A DNA stretch of 64,000 bases from Selaginella tamariscina (Eukaryota > Streptophyta > Lycopodiopsida > Selaginellales > Selaginellaceae): assembly GCA_003024785.1 (NCBI GenBank), contig PUQB01000320.1, forward strand, positions 91,970-155,969, in the 5' to 3' direction. Below, in pieces: positions 13,301-23,539 of this stretch. Position numbers and translations under genes: made by a program. Position 1 is the first letter of the stretch. Each line of letters opens with the position of its first letter. The notes under the pieces are model-generated. The model searched no databases. It was not told the DNA's origin and saw nothing but the letters and a program-made list of their open reading frames with translations.

Positions 13301-13557
13301 AGACTGAGGCCTTCATTGTCTCTGCAGGCATGCAATCTGCTAAGGTAACAATTTCTACTGTTCCGTCATGCACTTGTGCAACTTTTCAGAAAGCCAAGAA
13401 CTGGAGCCCCTGCCAACACATGTATTTTGTGTACACTCATGTTCTTGGATTGGACCCAACGATTACTTACTTCTTACAGAGGCGGACCCTTACTCCAGCA
13501 GAAGTGCATCGGTTATTGGTTGATTGCAAGCGCAATGTCGAACCTGCGACCTTTTAA
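10391..13557 (+). pseudogene. SWIM-domain DDE transposase (MULE/KDZ-like), family 1 copy 1
   Basis: Exons about 10391-11370, 11425-11736 and 11800-13557. I chose the start MARISYNGVDK; an in-frame ATG 14 codons upstream is also possible. The N-terminal half has a cysteine/histidine-rich region ending in GEHQHPRRPP, like the GCM/WRKY-type zinc domains of Mutator-like transposases. A probable DDE core follows: first aspartate in VVLDHTYRID, second in GFMSDESGAIWLALRQVF; the glutamate could not be assigned. The C-terminus has a textbook SWIM finger, CTC then CQH, at 13372-13422. Two SUMO-interaction-like motifs, EIIDLTED and MLDLTDA, lie in the linker at about 12250-12395. The frame breaks near 11925 (missing G), near 12070 and near 12615. 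Copy 2 is correct at the first break. Closest family is uncertain: both Mutator-like and Zisupton/KDZ transposases carry SWIM. Confidence 0.75.
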
Positions 13558-13750
13558 GTCCAGTCGGTATAGTAAAGTCTAGTCGGCAAATAATTAGCGT
13601 TTTTCACTTGTTGGTCGGCATTTTATATTGAAAGTTAAAGATAATCTACTTGGCAGAATATTCTAGAATATTCCTTTATTTGACAGAATATTCTGGATAT
13701 TCGGGAATATGCGAAAAGCCCGTTGTACGAAGCCCGGTTTTTGCTAATCT
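13558..13750. repeat. Right subterminal region and inverted repeat of family 1 copy 1
   Basis: Starts with three AGTCGGCA/GGTCGGCA half-sites (about 13561-13622), then GAATATTC palindromes (13660-13700), then AAAGCCCG and AAGCCCGGTTTTTGC. Read inward this resembles the left end (CAAAAA..GGGCTT, GAATATTC) but is not identical. It is absent from copy 2. Confidence 0.65.
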
Positions 13751-13764
13751 CCATATTAACCGCA

Positions 13765-14381
13765 CGCATTTGCAAGGCAACATAATGTTTACACAATGAG
13801 TTCTATTCTTTTGTATGCCACGATTTTCATAGTATTCATACATTTCGTATGGACCCTTTCTCAAAGAAGAGAATTTGCCTCCGTCTCCAAGGGGCTTACC
13901 TTTGATTGGACACCTTCATCTCCTTGGAAGAAATGCCACATCAACGCTCTTTTGGCACTCTCTCAAAGATTCGTCCAATAATGTTTCTAAAGCTAGGTGC
14001 AGTTCCTGCAATTTCGTGTCAAACTCAGATGTAGTGAAGGAGATATTCAAAACAAATGATTTGACATTTGCTTCTAGACCACGTCTTATAGCTGGGAAAT
14101 ACATTGGATACGATTACCAAGATATGGCATTGCAACATATGGTGAGCATTGGAGAAACTTAAGAAGGTTATGCAACATGGGGCTTTACAACAGGGTGCCT
14201 TTAATCATTTTCATGGGTAAGGTCAGAAAGATTAAACAGATTCTAAGTTCTTTATACGTATACTCTTCAAGCAAATGAAGTGGTAAATATGAGAAGCATC
14301 GTTAAAGCTTCACGTTCAATGTCCTCAGCAGGATTTTGTTAGGTAGGAGATTCTCAGTAGATGACAAAGAGGCTCGTGAAT
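13765..14381 (+). pseudogene. Captured 5' fragment of a P450 gene
   Basis: Collinear with 3126-3754 of the P450 gene: anchor, LPPSPRG hinge, FKTNDLTFASRPRLIAGKY and the DDKEAREF region, ending abruptly inside exon 1. It shares the missing G (after QRF) and the shortened G run of the gene at 3131, but has its own indels. It keeps the in-frame start MSSILLYATIF that the resident gene lost. It is the loop between the two inverted transposon copies. The right junction with copy 2 falls at a short TTC microhomology. The differences suggest a paralogue or an older duplication rather than a very recent copy of the neighbour. Confidence 0.85.
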
Positions 14382-17206
14382 TCTTTGTTGGTGTTCGCAC
14401 ACTCCGTCCATGGTATGTTGATACTCTATGTGCTCCCTCTCCTCTTGGTGGTGATGGTGTTCGATCCATTTGGCTACTACTGTCGTCTACCATTTCTTCA
14501 AATCCCTCCAACTTGAATCCTGCTTTCAGAAGAGCTTCAACCTCATTTGCATTCAAGTTTGTTCCTTTTTGAACTGGCCAAACCTCTGGAACTTCTGGAA
14601 TACTCTCAGGAGGAATCCCTACATATGGTCGTTTGAAGCAACAAGAATCGCGTGGGCAGAACCATAACATTGATGAGTGAACTCAATGTTCCAAATGCAT
14701 TTGTATATTGCCGTCTACCGTGAAAATCCTGGTGCCGGTACACGATGTGGATATCTATGGGTCTGCCACACTTGCTGTTACCGCCTGAGTGAGACCTAGA
14801 CATTTCACCTAACTTGCCTCCCCAATGCGTCTGATGGCCCACTGAGTCATCAACGTCTCTCTTTCAGTGACATTGACATCTTGAAACTTGAGTTTTTTCC
14901 TGCGTGCATTTGGGATGACTTGTTCTGCATATTGTGTGTCATGTCTATGTGTATGAAGCGCATCAATCCCATGGTCCCCAGTTGACGGTTGACGAACGGT
15001 TCGAAACACGAAACATTTGTTGTAGAGGCAAACTCTGGACTTGCAAGATGCTCTTCATCACTAACAAGATTTGCAAAAGTTGTTGGAGACACTGATTTTC
15101 CTGCTGAAAGTTTCTGCTGTGCACGTTCAGAAGAGTTTCCATGGAAGGACCTGTGCCTGAATATCTCCCTTCAAATGATGCCTTGACCTTTGCACTTTGG
15201 AAAACAGCATCTGTTAAATCTAAATTGTTGCCTCCAACAAAGGAAACGCTTCGTTAGCCTTGCTCTTCGTGCTCTTGCATGAACAACTTCGGAGTTGTAG
15301 TGGTAGGCACATTCGCAACACCATCTTCTGTCAAGTCAATTATCTCTGTCATGGAAATATGATCTTCATGTCTTGCCCACCATGACAGCCATGTTTAAAG
15401 CGCTAACGTTACTGGACTTGCCTTCCCAAAATGACTCCAACATACTCGTCGTTCCAACTTATCTTGGTTGGTTAGTGTAGCAGGCCATGAGCGTGCAAGG
15501 TTCATGTGCTCCTCCCCTGTGTTCCTCAGTATCCACTTCTTTGTAACTTCAAGCACTAACTGCATGTAATGGAACAAACAACTCCTTTCTGTTCCTTTCA
15601 TCTTTGACTCATTATTGAAAACTTGACGCAATGCTAAACCAAATTGCACCTGAACTCATCTGACATGAACCCCGCAAAGTTCACATTATGAAGTCCTTGC
15701 TTGCTGCACACTTGAAGCATAGTGTTCAAAAAATTTGATCACCGCCACACTATCCTCCCTGATCATGTCACCATAAGCAAGTGTCACCATCGACCTTAAA
15801 CTACACAAACATAAGTGCATTATATTAGTAAGTATTTTAAAACATAGATATGTTAATACTTACAATGGATCATAGAGATGTATTCCCAGTGTACACCAAT
15901 CATCAATACGATATGTGTGGTCTAGCACCACCCACTGCTGTTCGAGATCACCTCCAGATTGACACCTTCTAATGTAGTCTATTCCGGATCCTGGGCCGGC
16001 AACCGTCATTTTGAAGATTAAAGGCTGCTCTTCAGCTCCATTGAGGTCCATTCCGGGTATGTGGATAACATGTATGAATCGGATTGGTAGCTTCTTCTTT
16101 AACTGCAGAAAGTCCTTCGTAACCTTCTTTGAAACGAGTGTCTCTTGTTCTAGCCTGAGATATCCATTCTCTTGTTCTACAGTGGAAAGGTTAAGCATCT
16201 CCAAAGGAATAATAATTTTTTTGCTTACCGGCGGTGATTTGTGAGTGGTAGTAGATCTAACAGAACCTTGTGGTATGATACATCTCCAGAATCTGTTACC
16301 AGTTTTTCCAAATTATATTATGTGCTGCTTGAAACTCTTGACACGTTGATTAGTTCTTGGGGTTGCAGCGACTGCTTTGTTAATTGTCTCCTTTAGCTCT
16401 ATCTTTAGAGACCATGGATTCGGGTGGTCTACGTGGATGTTGATGTTCTCCAAGATGGATGAAAAGCCTCGTGCATGTGATATCATTTGGAATTATGTAA
16501 TATGCAACAACGGAGCATGTCTGCACTAGAAGGGGGTCATTGTTGCAATGCACACACTTCATTCCAAGCACTCTACCATCTGAAGATAACTGGACTTATC
16601 AATGGTGCCCTTAAATTGGCAGTCATTTGCTTTCTTACTTAAGCTGATGAACGGACATGTTTCCTTTACGCATTTCATGTGCCCAATACACGAACTGCGA
16701 CTAACACGAGCTGGAACATTCCAATGTGTTGTGTAGCATTGAGTCCAGTAATCACACCCATCCTTCCTATTCATCCCTTTGTACTTGTCCTTCATTGTTT
16801 CGTGTGCTGGCAACTCGTAAATCACATTTCCGTTGCAATCTTCTGGGACCTCAGCAACTTGCTGAATCGATGACGAGACCACCAGTTGCTTCCCAATCCT
16901 ACATCTCTGACTATTGCGAAGTATTGTTACCATAGAATTGTCCCGATCTGTTGTCTCCAACCGGAATAGCGGTCCTTTGGAAGGAAGAAGTGTGTAATAC
17001 ACAAAACTGCTAGCTCTTGCCCCTTCTGGTTCTACCTCAACATTCGCAGCATCTCCACCAACAACAGACATCAAATGCAGCACTTTAAAAGATTGCCAAG
17101 GTGGAATGTCAAATGCAGACCTGAGATCTGTTTCAAAGACAAATGCAATACCATCTTCATCTGCAGGGAAGTCCTTGTCAACACCATTGTAGCTGATTCT
17201 TGCCAT
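14382..17206 (-). pseudogene. SWIM transposase, family 1 copy 2, C-terminally truncated
   Basis: Same gene as at 10391, on the other strand. It starts at MARISYNGVDK (17206) and keeps the cysteine/histidine region, the VVLDHTYRID segment and the linker. The reading frame reaches GFMSDE correctly where copy 1 is broken, then fails one codon later through an extra T. Other small indels follow (near 16555, 15470 and 15000). The last coding part, including the SWIM finger, is deleted at the P450 junction, so no functional transposase is expected. Confidence 0.75.
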
Positions 17207-17697
17207 GTAGCAAAAATGGAACAAACAAAAGTTAAAATTCAAAGACAATGAACATATTACACACGATGGTTAATGTGTTTTTAGTCGTGAGGCAATCATT
17301 TCATTGACAAATATTAAAAATAATATTAATTGCGTGCGTCTGGGTAGAAGAGTGAAATTAATTTACTGCGTCTGGGTAGGTTTTTTGTAAATTAAAAAGT
17401 TTTACTATGTACAAGTGGCGATCATGCATGCAATATGTTTACAGAAATTAGGTTGGTTTTTAATTGATTTAGGGCGGCTAGGGTTTTGCAATTAGGGCGG
17501 CTAGGGCAGCTAGGGCGGCTAGGTTTTCGTGGAGCAGGGCTCATTTGGGGGCATAGCGTGGAGCAAGTGTGGCTCCAGGGATTAATCACAATAGGCTTCC
17601 ATTGAGGGGGTGAGTATTTTCTGATTTCTTCATGATCTGCTCATGATCTTTTCATGATCTGTTCATCTTTTTACATCTCTTCACAGTTGCAAGAAAT
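17207..17697. promoter_or_regulatory. Divergent intergenic region, copy 2
   Basis: Reverse-complement counterpart of 9913-10390, with the same AGGGCGGCTAGGG repeats (one extra unit here, about 17470-17522) and the GTCTGGGTAG direct repeats. No gene seen. Confidence 0.5.
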
Positions 17698-18146
17698 CCG
17701 AGTCGGCCTGCCGACTCGGACTGACTTCGTTGTCCGTCCCAGTCGGCAGGCCGACTGGGGTGGACTGTTCCAGATCCAGTCAACATTTTGACCGGGGTTG
17801 ACTGTTCCAGCCCCAGTCAGCATTTTGACTAGGGTTGACTGTTCTAGTCCCACCTAGCATTTTGACTGGGCCTTGTTCGTTCCCAGTCCCAGACTGGGCC
17901 TCCCTTTGTTGCCAGTCCCAGTCGGCATGCCGACTGGGCCTCCCTTTGTTGCCAGTCCCAGTCGGCATGCCGACTGGGACTCCCTTTTGCCAGTCCCAGT
18001 CGGCATGCCGACTGGGACTCCCTTTGTTGCCAGTCCCAGTCGGCATGCCGACTGGGACTCCCTTTGATGCCAGCCAGTCCCCAGTCGGCATGCCGACTGG
18101 GACTTACAGCAACTGCTCTCTCAGTCGGCACGCCGACTGTGAGGGC
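17698..18146. repeat. Palindrome array of family 1, copy 2 (expanded)
   Basis: About eight units of AGTCGGC(N2)GCCGACT. Five consecutive ones (about 17919-18105) are spaced by roughly 40 bases of GGGACTCCCTTTGTTGCCAGTCCC. Copy 1 has fewer units in the same place, so the array changes length by unit gain or loss while the palindromes themselves stay perfect. Confidence 0.85.
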
Positions 18147-18224
18147 TAGTATGTTTTTTTAATTTTTATTAAACATCTTTGAACATTTATTACAGTTTTT
18201 TGTTAAACCTTATTGCTTTTGTAG

Positions 18225-21200
18225 ATGCGCTCTTCACAACGTTTACAAGAAAAGAAGATGAAGGAGCCTACTGAGAGAGAAGCAGAAGCTAGAGCTGCAA
18301 TTCAGAGAGGGCGTCGGGGTCGTGGGAGAGGAAGTAGGAAGCTGGCTGTGGTTCAGGAACAAGGACCTTCAAGTGATGCTCCAGTTGAACAGGCAAGCCA
18401 GCAGGACTGGTCAGGAGAGCAAGAGGATGTAGTTCAACCCCAACAAGAACAATCAGACTTTGTTGAAGAAGTTGAGGATGATGTCTTACCACAGGAGAGG
18501 AGCAGACAGAAGGCACACAAGCCTCATGCGCAGTGACTTTGTCGAGTGACGAAGAGGATGAACCCAAGACAAGAAGAGACGACGCAAAGCTGCTGGAGAT
18601 TCAGAGGCTGCTAAGAAGAAGAAGAAGGGAAAGCAGAAGTGCCAGATAATGAGGAAGTTTACAACATTGCAGCCAGCATGCATTCGGAGAGTGCAGTGCG
18701 TCTTCTCGCGAAGATCACAATCCGAGAATATGGAGAGGCACCGGATGTCCCTATTTGCCGAATTCTGGGAAATGAGCAGGTGCGGAGAGTCAATCCAGCG
18801 GATCTGGAATCTTTGACTAGGAGTTTCAAGAAGGCAGTTGGTTATTTGCGCAACACCACTCAGTTCATCCTTCAAGTTGGGGACCCCATGACAGATGCAG
18901 ATCTGGCAGCATTGAGAAGCGATGAAGCGATGTATGCTCAGCATTTGGCTTTTGAGGAGGAGCTTCAGTCTGACATGTTCCGGCAATGGGCACCAATGCT
19001 TTCGATGAAGAAGTTCATCTGTTGGGATGGTAATCACAGGCTAAAGGTGCTTCAGAAGCTGTACACAGAAGACACGGAAGATAAGAATCAGTGGGCAGTG
19101 AGAGTGCGTTCAGGCTTCATCCGTGCTGGGGTCATGGATAATCTTCAGCTTGTGACAATGTTTCAGCAAATTAATAGGTAAACATAGTGACCTCTAGATC
19201 ATAGGATTAACTAACTTCGAGATTTTCAAATATGCAGTTCCTCCGCAACGGCAGTGCAAACCACACTGCCACATCTTCTGCTATCTGTGAAGACATGTTG
19301 CACCAGTGAGGAGGGCACAGCGAAGATCTTGGCCAGGCTCAGTGACAAGGAACGAGATGACATAAGAAAGTGGAAGGAAAGCGCAACTGGACAACAAGCT
19401 TGGCATCCACTTCCGAATTTGATCTGTGCAAAGATTTTTTTGAGGTACCACGTCTCACACTTATATTACTTAGTTGATTACGTCTGTGAATTACAGAGTG
19501 AGATTGAGGATGATCTTGAGAAGGCTGCAAGGGCATCCAAAGGCAACAAATACCAGGAGCAACAACAGGTCTACATTAAGCATGACAAGCGCATGATGAA
19601 GATCTTAGCCATCATCGATCCTGCATTGGGTGAAGAGTGGTTCGACAAGGTGACCCAAATCACATGGAAACAATGCAGATGGATGGGGTTGGAAAAGCTG
19701 TACGCGCTTTCAAGGGCGAGAATTCCAAACGAGACGAGAATCATGTACTTCAATAAACTGGTACGTCTCGATCTGAAGAGAGAGCAAGAGACACTTGGAT
19801 TGCCGGGTGTTCAGGATAAGGAGTGGATAAGGTGGTTTACTATCGATTTGTATTGGCGGCAATCAGAGAGGAGGCAGTACAGATTCTCACGGGACTCATC
19901 GAGGATGGCGAGTGGAGCAGGCCGGTTACAGATTTCACGACTTGGTACGATGAAGTGCGGGTAAAATGCAAGAACGTGATGTTCCAGCCATTCCATGAGT
20001 GTGTGAAGTTCACTTACTCCATAGAGCCGAAAGAGTTCCTCGAACACGAAGAGACAGCAAGAAGGATGATTTGGAGGTAAGGATGATCTTCTTGACATTG
20101 TTACATTCTGACACTACTATATGTTCATTACAGGTATGTCGCAGCGAGAAAGGTGCCTCACACACAGACTATGGTATTCTGGTCAGATTACATGGAAGCA
20201 CCACACATGTGGTCGAAGACAAGATCTGGCCTGACAGAGTTCGACGTGTAACGTACCGTTCTGGCTTGATTATCCACCTGGGCAACCACCAACATGGGAG
20301 AAGGATCTCTACAATGAACACTCAAAAGATCTCCCATGCATCTCATGGGATCCGGCAGAGGTCGACTTCATTAAGAAGACAAAGGCCAAGGCAAAGCGGC
20401 GTCAGCCTGTGCAGCAGTCAAAGAAGACCTCAGATACAGTAGCTGGCACCTCCACTACTCGCGATCCAGCTGCCTTCTTCAATTTATCTGAAGTGCTACC
20501 ATCGCAGGGAACCATGGACATCAAGGATGACTTGGTCACATTCGTCCCTTCACTTGCTACAACTCGAGGTGATAATTTCTTGGCGATTGATGACATCGAG
20601 GAGATGCAACAGGCCGTGCTCACGGATGAGAAGGAAGAGGAGGTTCCTGACGCTAGACTGGTTCCTTATAGAAAAGTTCAGACACAGGTGGCCAGGTACC
20701 ATACAGCTGACAGCCAGACTCGCTACCAGCATATTGCGGGAGAATATGGTTTCAACTTGGTGATCTTCGACCTTCCAAATGGGACCTTGCCAGGAAATAC
20801 AACGAGTGATACGCCATACCTCTACCTTGATCCAGTGAAGTTCGATGAAGCACTCCAGTTTGCAGGTATGCATATGGCTGCAAATGGTTGGTTGGTTGTG
20901 TTTGCTGCAGCAAACACCTGGGATCAAGTTGTCCGAGCTGCAAGTGTGGTGGACCTTCAACTTGCTGCAACGTACTACATCTACAGAGGGCGTGGTTGGG
21001 GCTACCGCAACAAGATGAAGGTACTTTTTTCTTTATTCATGAAGTTCATTAATGATTTTTGATGTTTTAACAGGAGAGCATCCTGCTCCTTCTTGTCTTC
21101 CAAGATGCATCTAGAGGATTGCGCGATAATCCGCTGCGTTTGTCATCAACAATTCTTGTTGATAATCCTGAGCGGTTCCAAGAACCATGGTAGGCATTTC

Positions 21201-21536
21201 ATTTCAACAATTTAAGTATTTACCATTATCTTCACATGCAGGATGGACTACCAACCGAAGAGCACTCGATTGATGCAGCTCGTGATAGAACGACTCACCC
21301 GGCCAGGTGATCTTATCTGGGATATAGGCAGTGGTACGGGGTCCTCAATGCTTGCAGCTATCGAGCTGGGGAGAAACATTGTTGGGACTGAGAAGAACCC
21401 TGAGCTCGGGAGAATTGCTATGAACAGGATTAAAGAGAACATCCAGCCAGAGGAAATCCCAACCCAACCAATAGCGACGTCAAGTAGGACTGGTGGTTCA
21501 CGAATTGCAGCATTGCTCAATCGTAAGAAGAAGTGA
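18225..21536 (+). pseudogene. ParB-like/DNA-methyltransferase-like fusion, family 1 copy 2
   Basis: Counterpart of the gene at 9508-6206, with the same six-exon structure and the same GT..AG junctions (for example AATAG/GTAAAC near 19178 and GATGAAG/GTAC near 21018). Exon 1 is broken twice: five bases are missing near 18497 and one near 18570. Small indels also hit exon 3 (about 19860) and exon 4 (about 20248). The ParB-like FICWDGNHR block (about 19015-19040) is intact. The C-terminal SAM motif WDIGSGTGSS (about 21319-21348) is intact, and this copy reads on to the natural stop through SRIAALLNRKKK, unlike copy 1. Exon 5 here has the 15 bases copy 1 lost. Between them the copies suggest a once intact protein of roughly 1000 residues. 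Confidence 0.7.
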
Positions 21537-21621
21537 CAAGTGTTGAATTGTACTCTTTGGTGTTGAAATAAAACTTTAATAATACAGTATAAACATGGCT
21601 ATGATTAAATATTTTTTGTTG

Positions 21622-21743
21622 TTAATTGCCGACTGAGCCAAAATCCTAAATTCTAAGAATATTTAGGAATATTCTAAGAATATTCTGGTAGATTCTTTAG
21701 AATATTCCGGGTCCAAGCCCGGAAGCCCTCTTTTTGTCGGGAC
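21622..21743 (-). repeat. Terminal inverted repeat, right outer end of composite
   Basis: Reverse complement of 6020-6141, ending CTCTTTTTGTCGGGACTC. The following base 21744 starts AGATGTAAGG, the internal sequence of element A. Confidence 0.85.
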
Positions 21744-21939
21744 TCAGATGTAAGGAGCAGTTAGGAGCATGAAGAGAGGTGCAACGACAATTGGAATACA
21801 ACAGGTCTACTAAAGAAGAGGACAACAACAAGGAATACGAAGATAGGGAAGTATGCATGCCGATGCGAGATACTGGGATCTACTTACGATTGAGGCCCTA
21901 GGAGGATGGGAACATTAACGATTACAAGGAAAGTAGTAC

Positions 21940-23060
21940 CCTATACCTTTTCAAGTTTGGAGAACGAGGATATGATCAGTATATTCAACAATTTGAAAAG
22001 GCATGTGAAGCAATGAATTCACGGATGAAAATGAGAAGCTCCGCATATTCCCATTCACACTTAAGGGAGATGCCAGTGATTGGTATTACGAGAATGCCAT
22101 CACAATTGATAAGTACGACACATTACTCGTGTCTGTTCAGGAACTACTATGATCGGAAGTATCACAAACGAGATCCAACAGTTTAGCTACAAGAATTATG
22201 CAGGGACCTATAGAAGTGGTTGAGGATTACACGCACAAATTCTGAAAGAATATACAATCGCTGTGAAGTGGGAAACGTTAGTGATAAATTGGTAAGAAAT
22301 GATATATCAACAGACTATGAGACAACCTGCAACTCCAAGTTCAATTGATGAAACCACATGACCTAAGAGATTGCAATAAAAGAGGCTGAACAAATCAAAA
22401 TACTAATACCGCCAATAAGTAGAGGATAATGAACGGGAACCACGAAGTCAGCAAAAGAAGGAGAATGAGATACGAGCACGACCAAGAGCAGTATTGTGCA
22501 CAACATGCAGAATGAAGGAGATACCCACGTGTCAGATGTGTGGAGGGATGAACATGAAGTAAGACAATGCTGAAATACGGGATACAAACCACAACCAATA
22601 AATGGGCTGAACGATACCCATCACCACCAAGATGGGAAAACACCAGGAATATGAACCCATATGACCCCAAATTTGGAATACCAACTCATAATGACTATCC
22701 ACAACGGCCGTATAATGGAGAATGAAGAAACGATAATGGAAGGAGATACCCTCGCAAACCGGGTCATATTATTGGCAAAACAACAATATCGAGATGCCAC
22801 AAGGAGGACAACTCTATTGTCAGCCCAATGCAAGCCAGACCACCTTTATTGCCGCCAATACCGGCTCCACAACACTACGTGGTCTGAATCCAAATGTGAT
22901 GTTTCAGACGTGGCAGAAAGGACATTATTTCACTAAATGTAATAGGCTAAATAATATTCGATGCTACAATGTGGAGAAATGGGACATTACTCACCGGAAT
23001 GTCCACAATGTGAAATAACATTGGAGTATCGCCCACAAAAACCAACAAACACGGAGGATT
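21940..23060 (+). pseudogene. Gag remnant of element A with zinc knuckles
   Basis: Structural capsid/nucleocapsid protein of a Ty3/gypsy element. Frames change often. Recognisable pieces are YIQQFEKACEAMNS (about 21981), then a capsid-like segment with GDASDWYYENA (about 22069-22101), and at least two CCHC zinc knuckles: a GHYFTKC remnant near 22920 and CYNxGEMGHYSPEC near 22961-23005, the latter reached after one missing T. The segment matches gag of element B in the ASDWYY region, so A and B belong to one lineage. Not functional. Confidence 0.65.
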
Positions 23061-23539
23061 GAAGTCCAATAAGAAAGTGATCAAGAAGAAGATTTGGAGG
23101 AACATAATCACGAATGCATGTGGGAAGAAGATACGGAGTTACTCAACAGAAGCATATGCAATAACACAAGCTAAATGAGTACGGGTAGAAACAAGTAAAG
23201 AAGAACTATATGCAAAAACTGGGAGAAAGAGAAAGCTATAGTACAAGAGTGGCAGATCAAATTCAAAAAAATACAACAAGACAAAATGAAAGATCTTGTA
23301 CTAACGAAGCAAGTGGGCAATCCCAAGAGTCCACATCAGCAGTACCACTTAGAGATCATATTGTCGTCGTCATATTATAACAACCCGTACAGCTAAATAT
23401 AAAGAGTTACTAACACTAGCACCGTTTTTATGAACTCAAATAACTAACGTCTTGAACACAAGCAATATTCAACATGAAACAGCTTGAGTGGAGGTCAATA
23501 TGACCAAAGTTCTTAGAGGAAGTTTCAATGATTGCTGCA

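Larger units (their letters stand above)
6020..13750. mobile_element. Family 1 DNA transposon, copy 1 (both ends present)
   Basis: About 7.7 kb. The left end reads GAGTCCCGACAAAAAGAGGG and continues with GGGCTT and GAATATTC motifs. The right end, read inward from about 13750, has GATTAGCAAAAACCGGGCTT and the same GAATATTC motifs, so the termini are imperfect inverted repeats. It holds a minus-strand ParB/MTase-like gene (9508 to 6206), a central palindrome array, and a plus-strand SWIM transposase gene (10391-13557). AGTCGGCA half-sites also occur just inside both ends (about 6126 and 13560-13622). Confidence 0.75.
6020..21743. mobile_element. 15.7-kb inverted composite of two family 1 DNA transposons
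   Basis: Two copies of the same element lie head-to-head as an inverted repeat: 6020-13750 and the reverse complement 14382-21743, with a P450 fragment (13765-14381) as spacer. Both outer ends are the same transposon end, starting GAGTCCCGACAAAAAG, so the whole block could move as one unit. It sits just inside the left LTR of element A. A possible short duplication GATG flanks both sides (6016-6019 and 21745-21748), but with one extra base on the right, so I do not treat it as a proven target-site duplication. Confidence 0.85.
14382..21743. mobile_element. Family 1 DNA transposon, copy 2 (inverted, one end missing)
   Basis: Reverse complement of copy 1 from about position 13217 back to 6020. 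It lacks the equivalent of roughly 13218-13750, that is, the SWIM-coding end and the right terminus. By eye the copies are very similar, with scattered substitutions and small indels. The palindrome array is longer here. Because the second end is missing, this copy alone should not be mobile, but together with copy 1 its outer end forms a matched pair. Confidence 0.85.
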
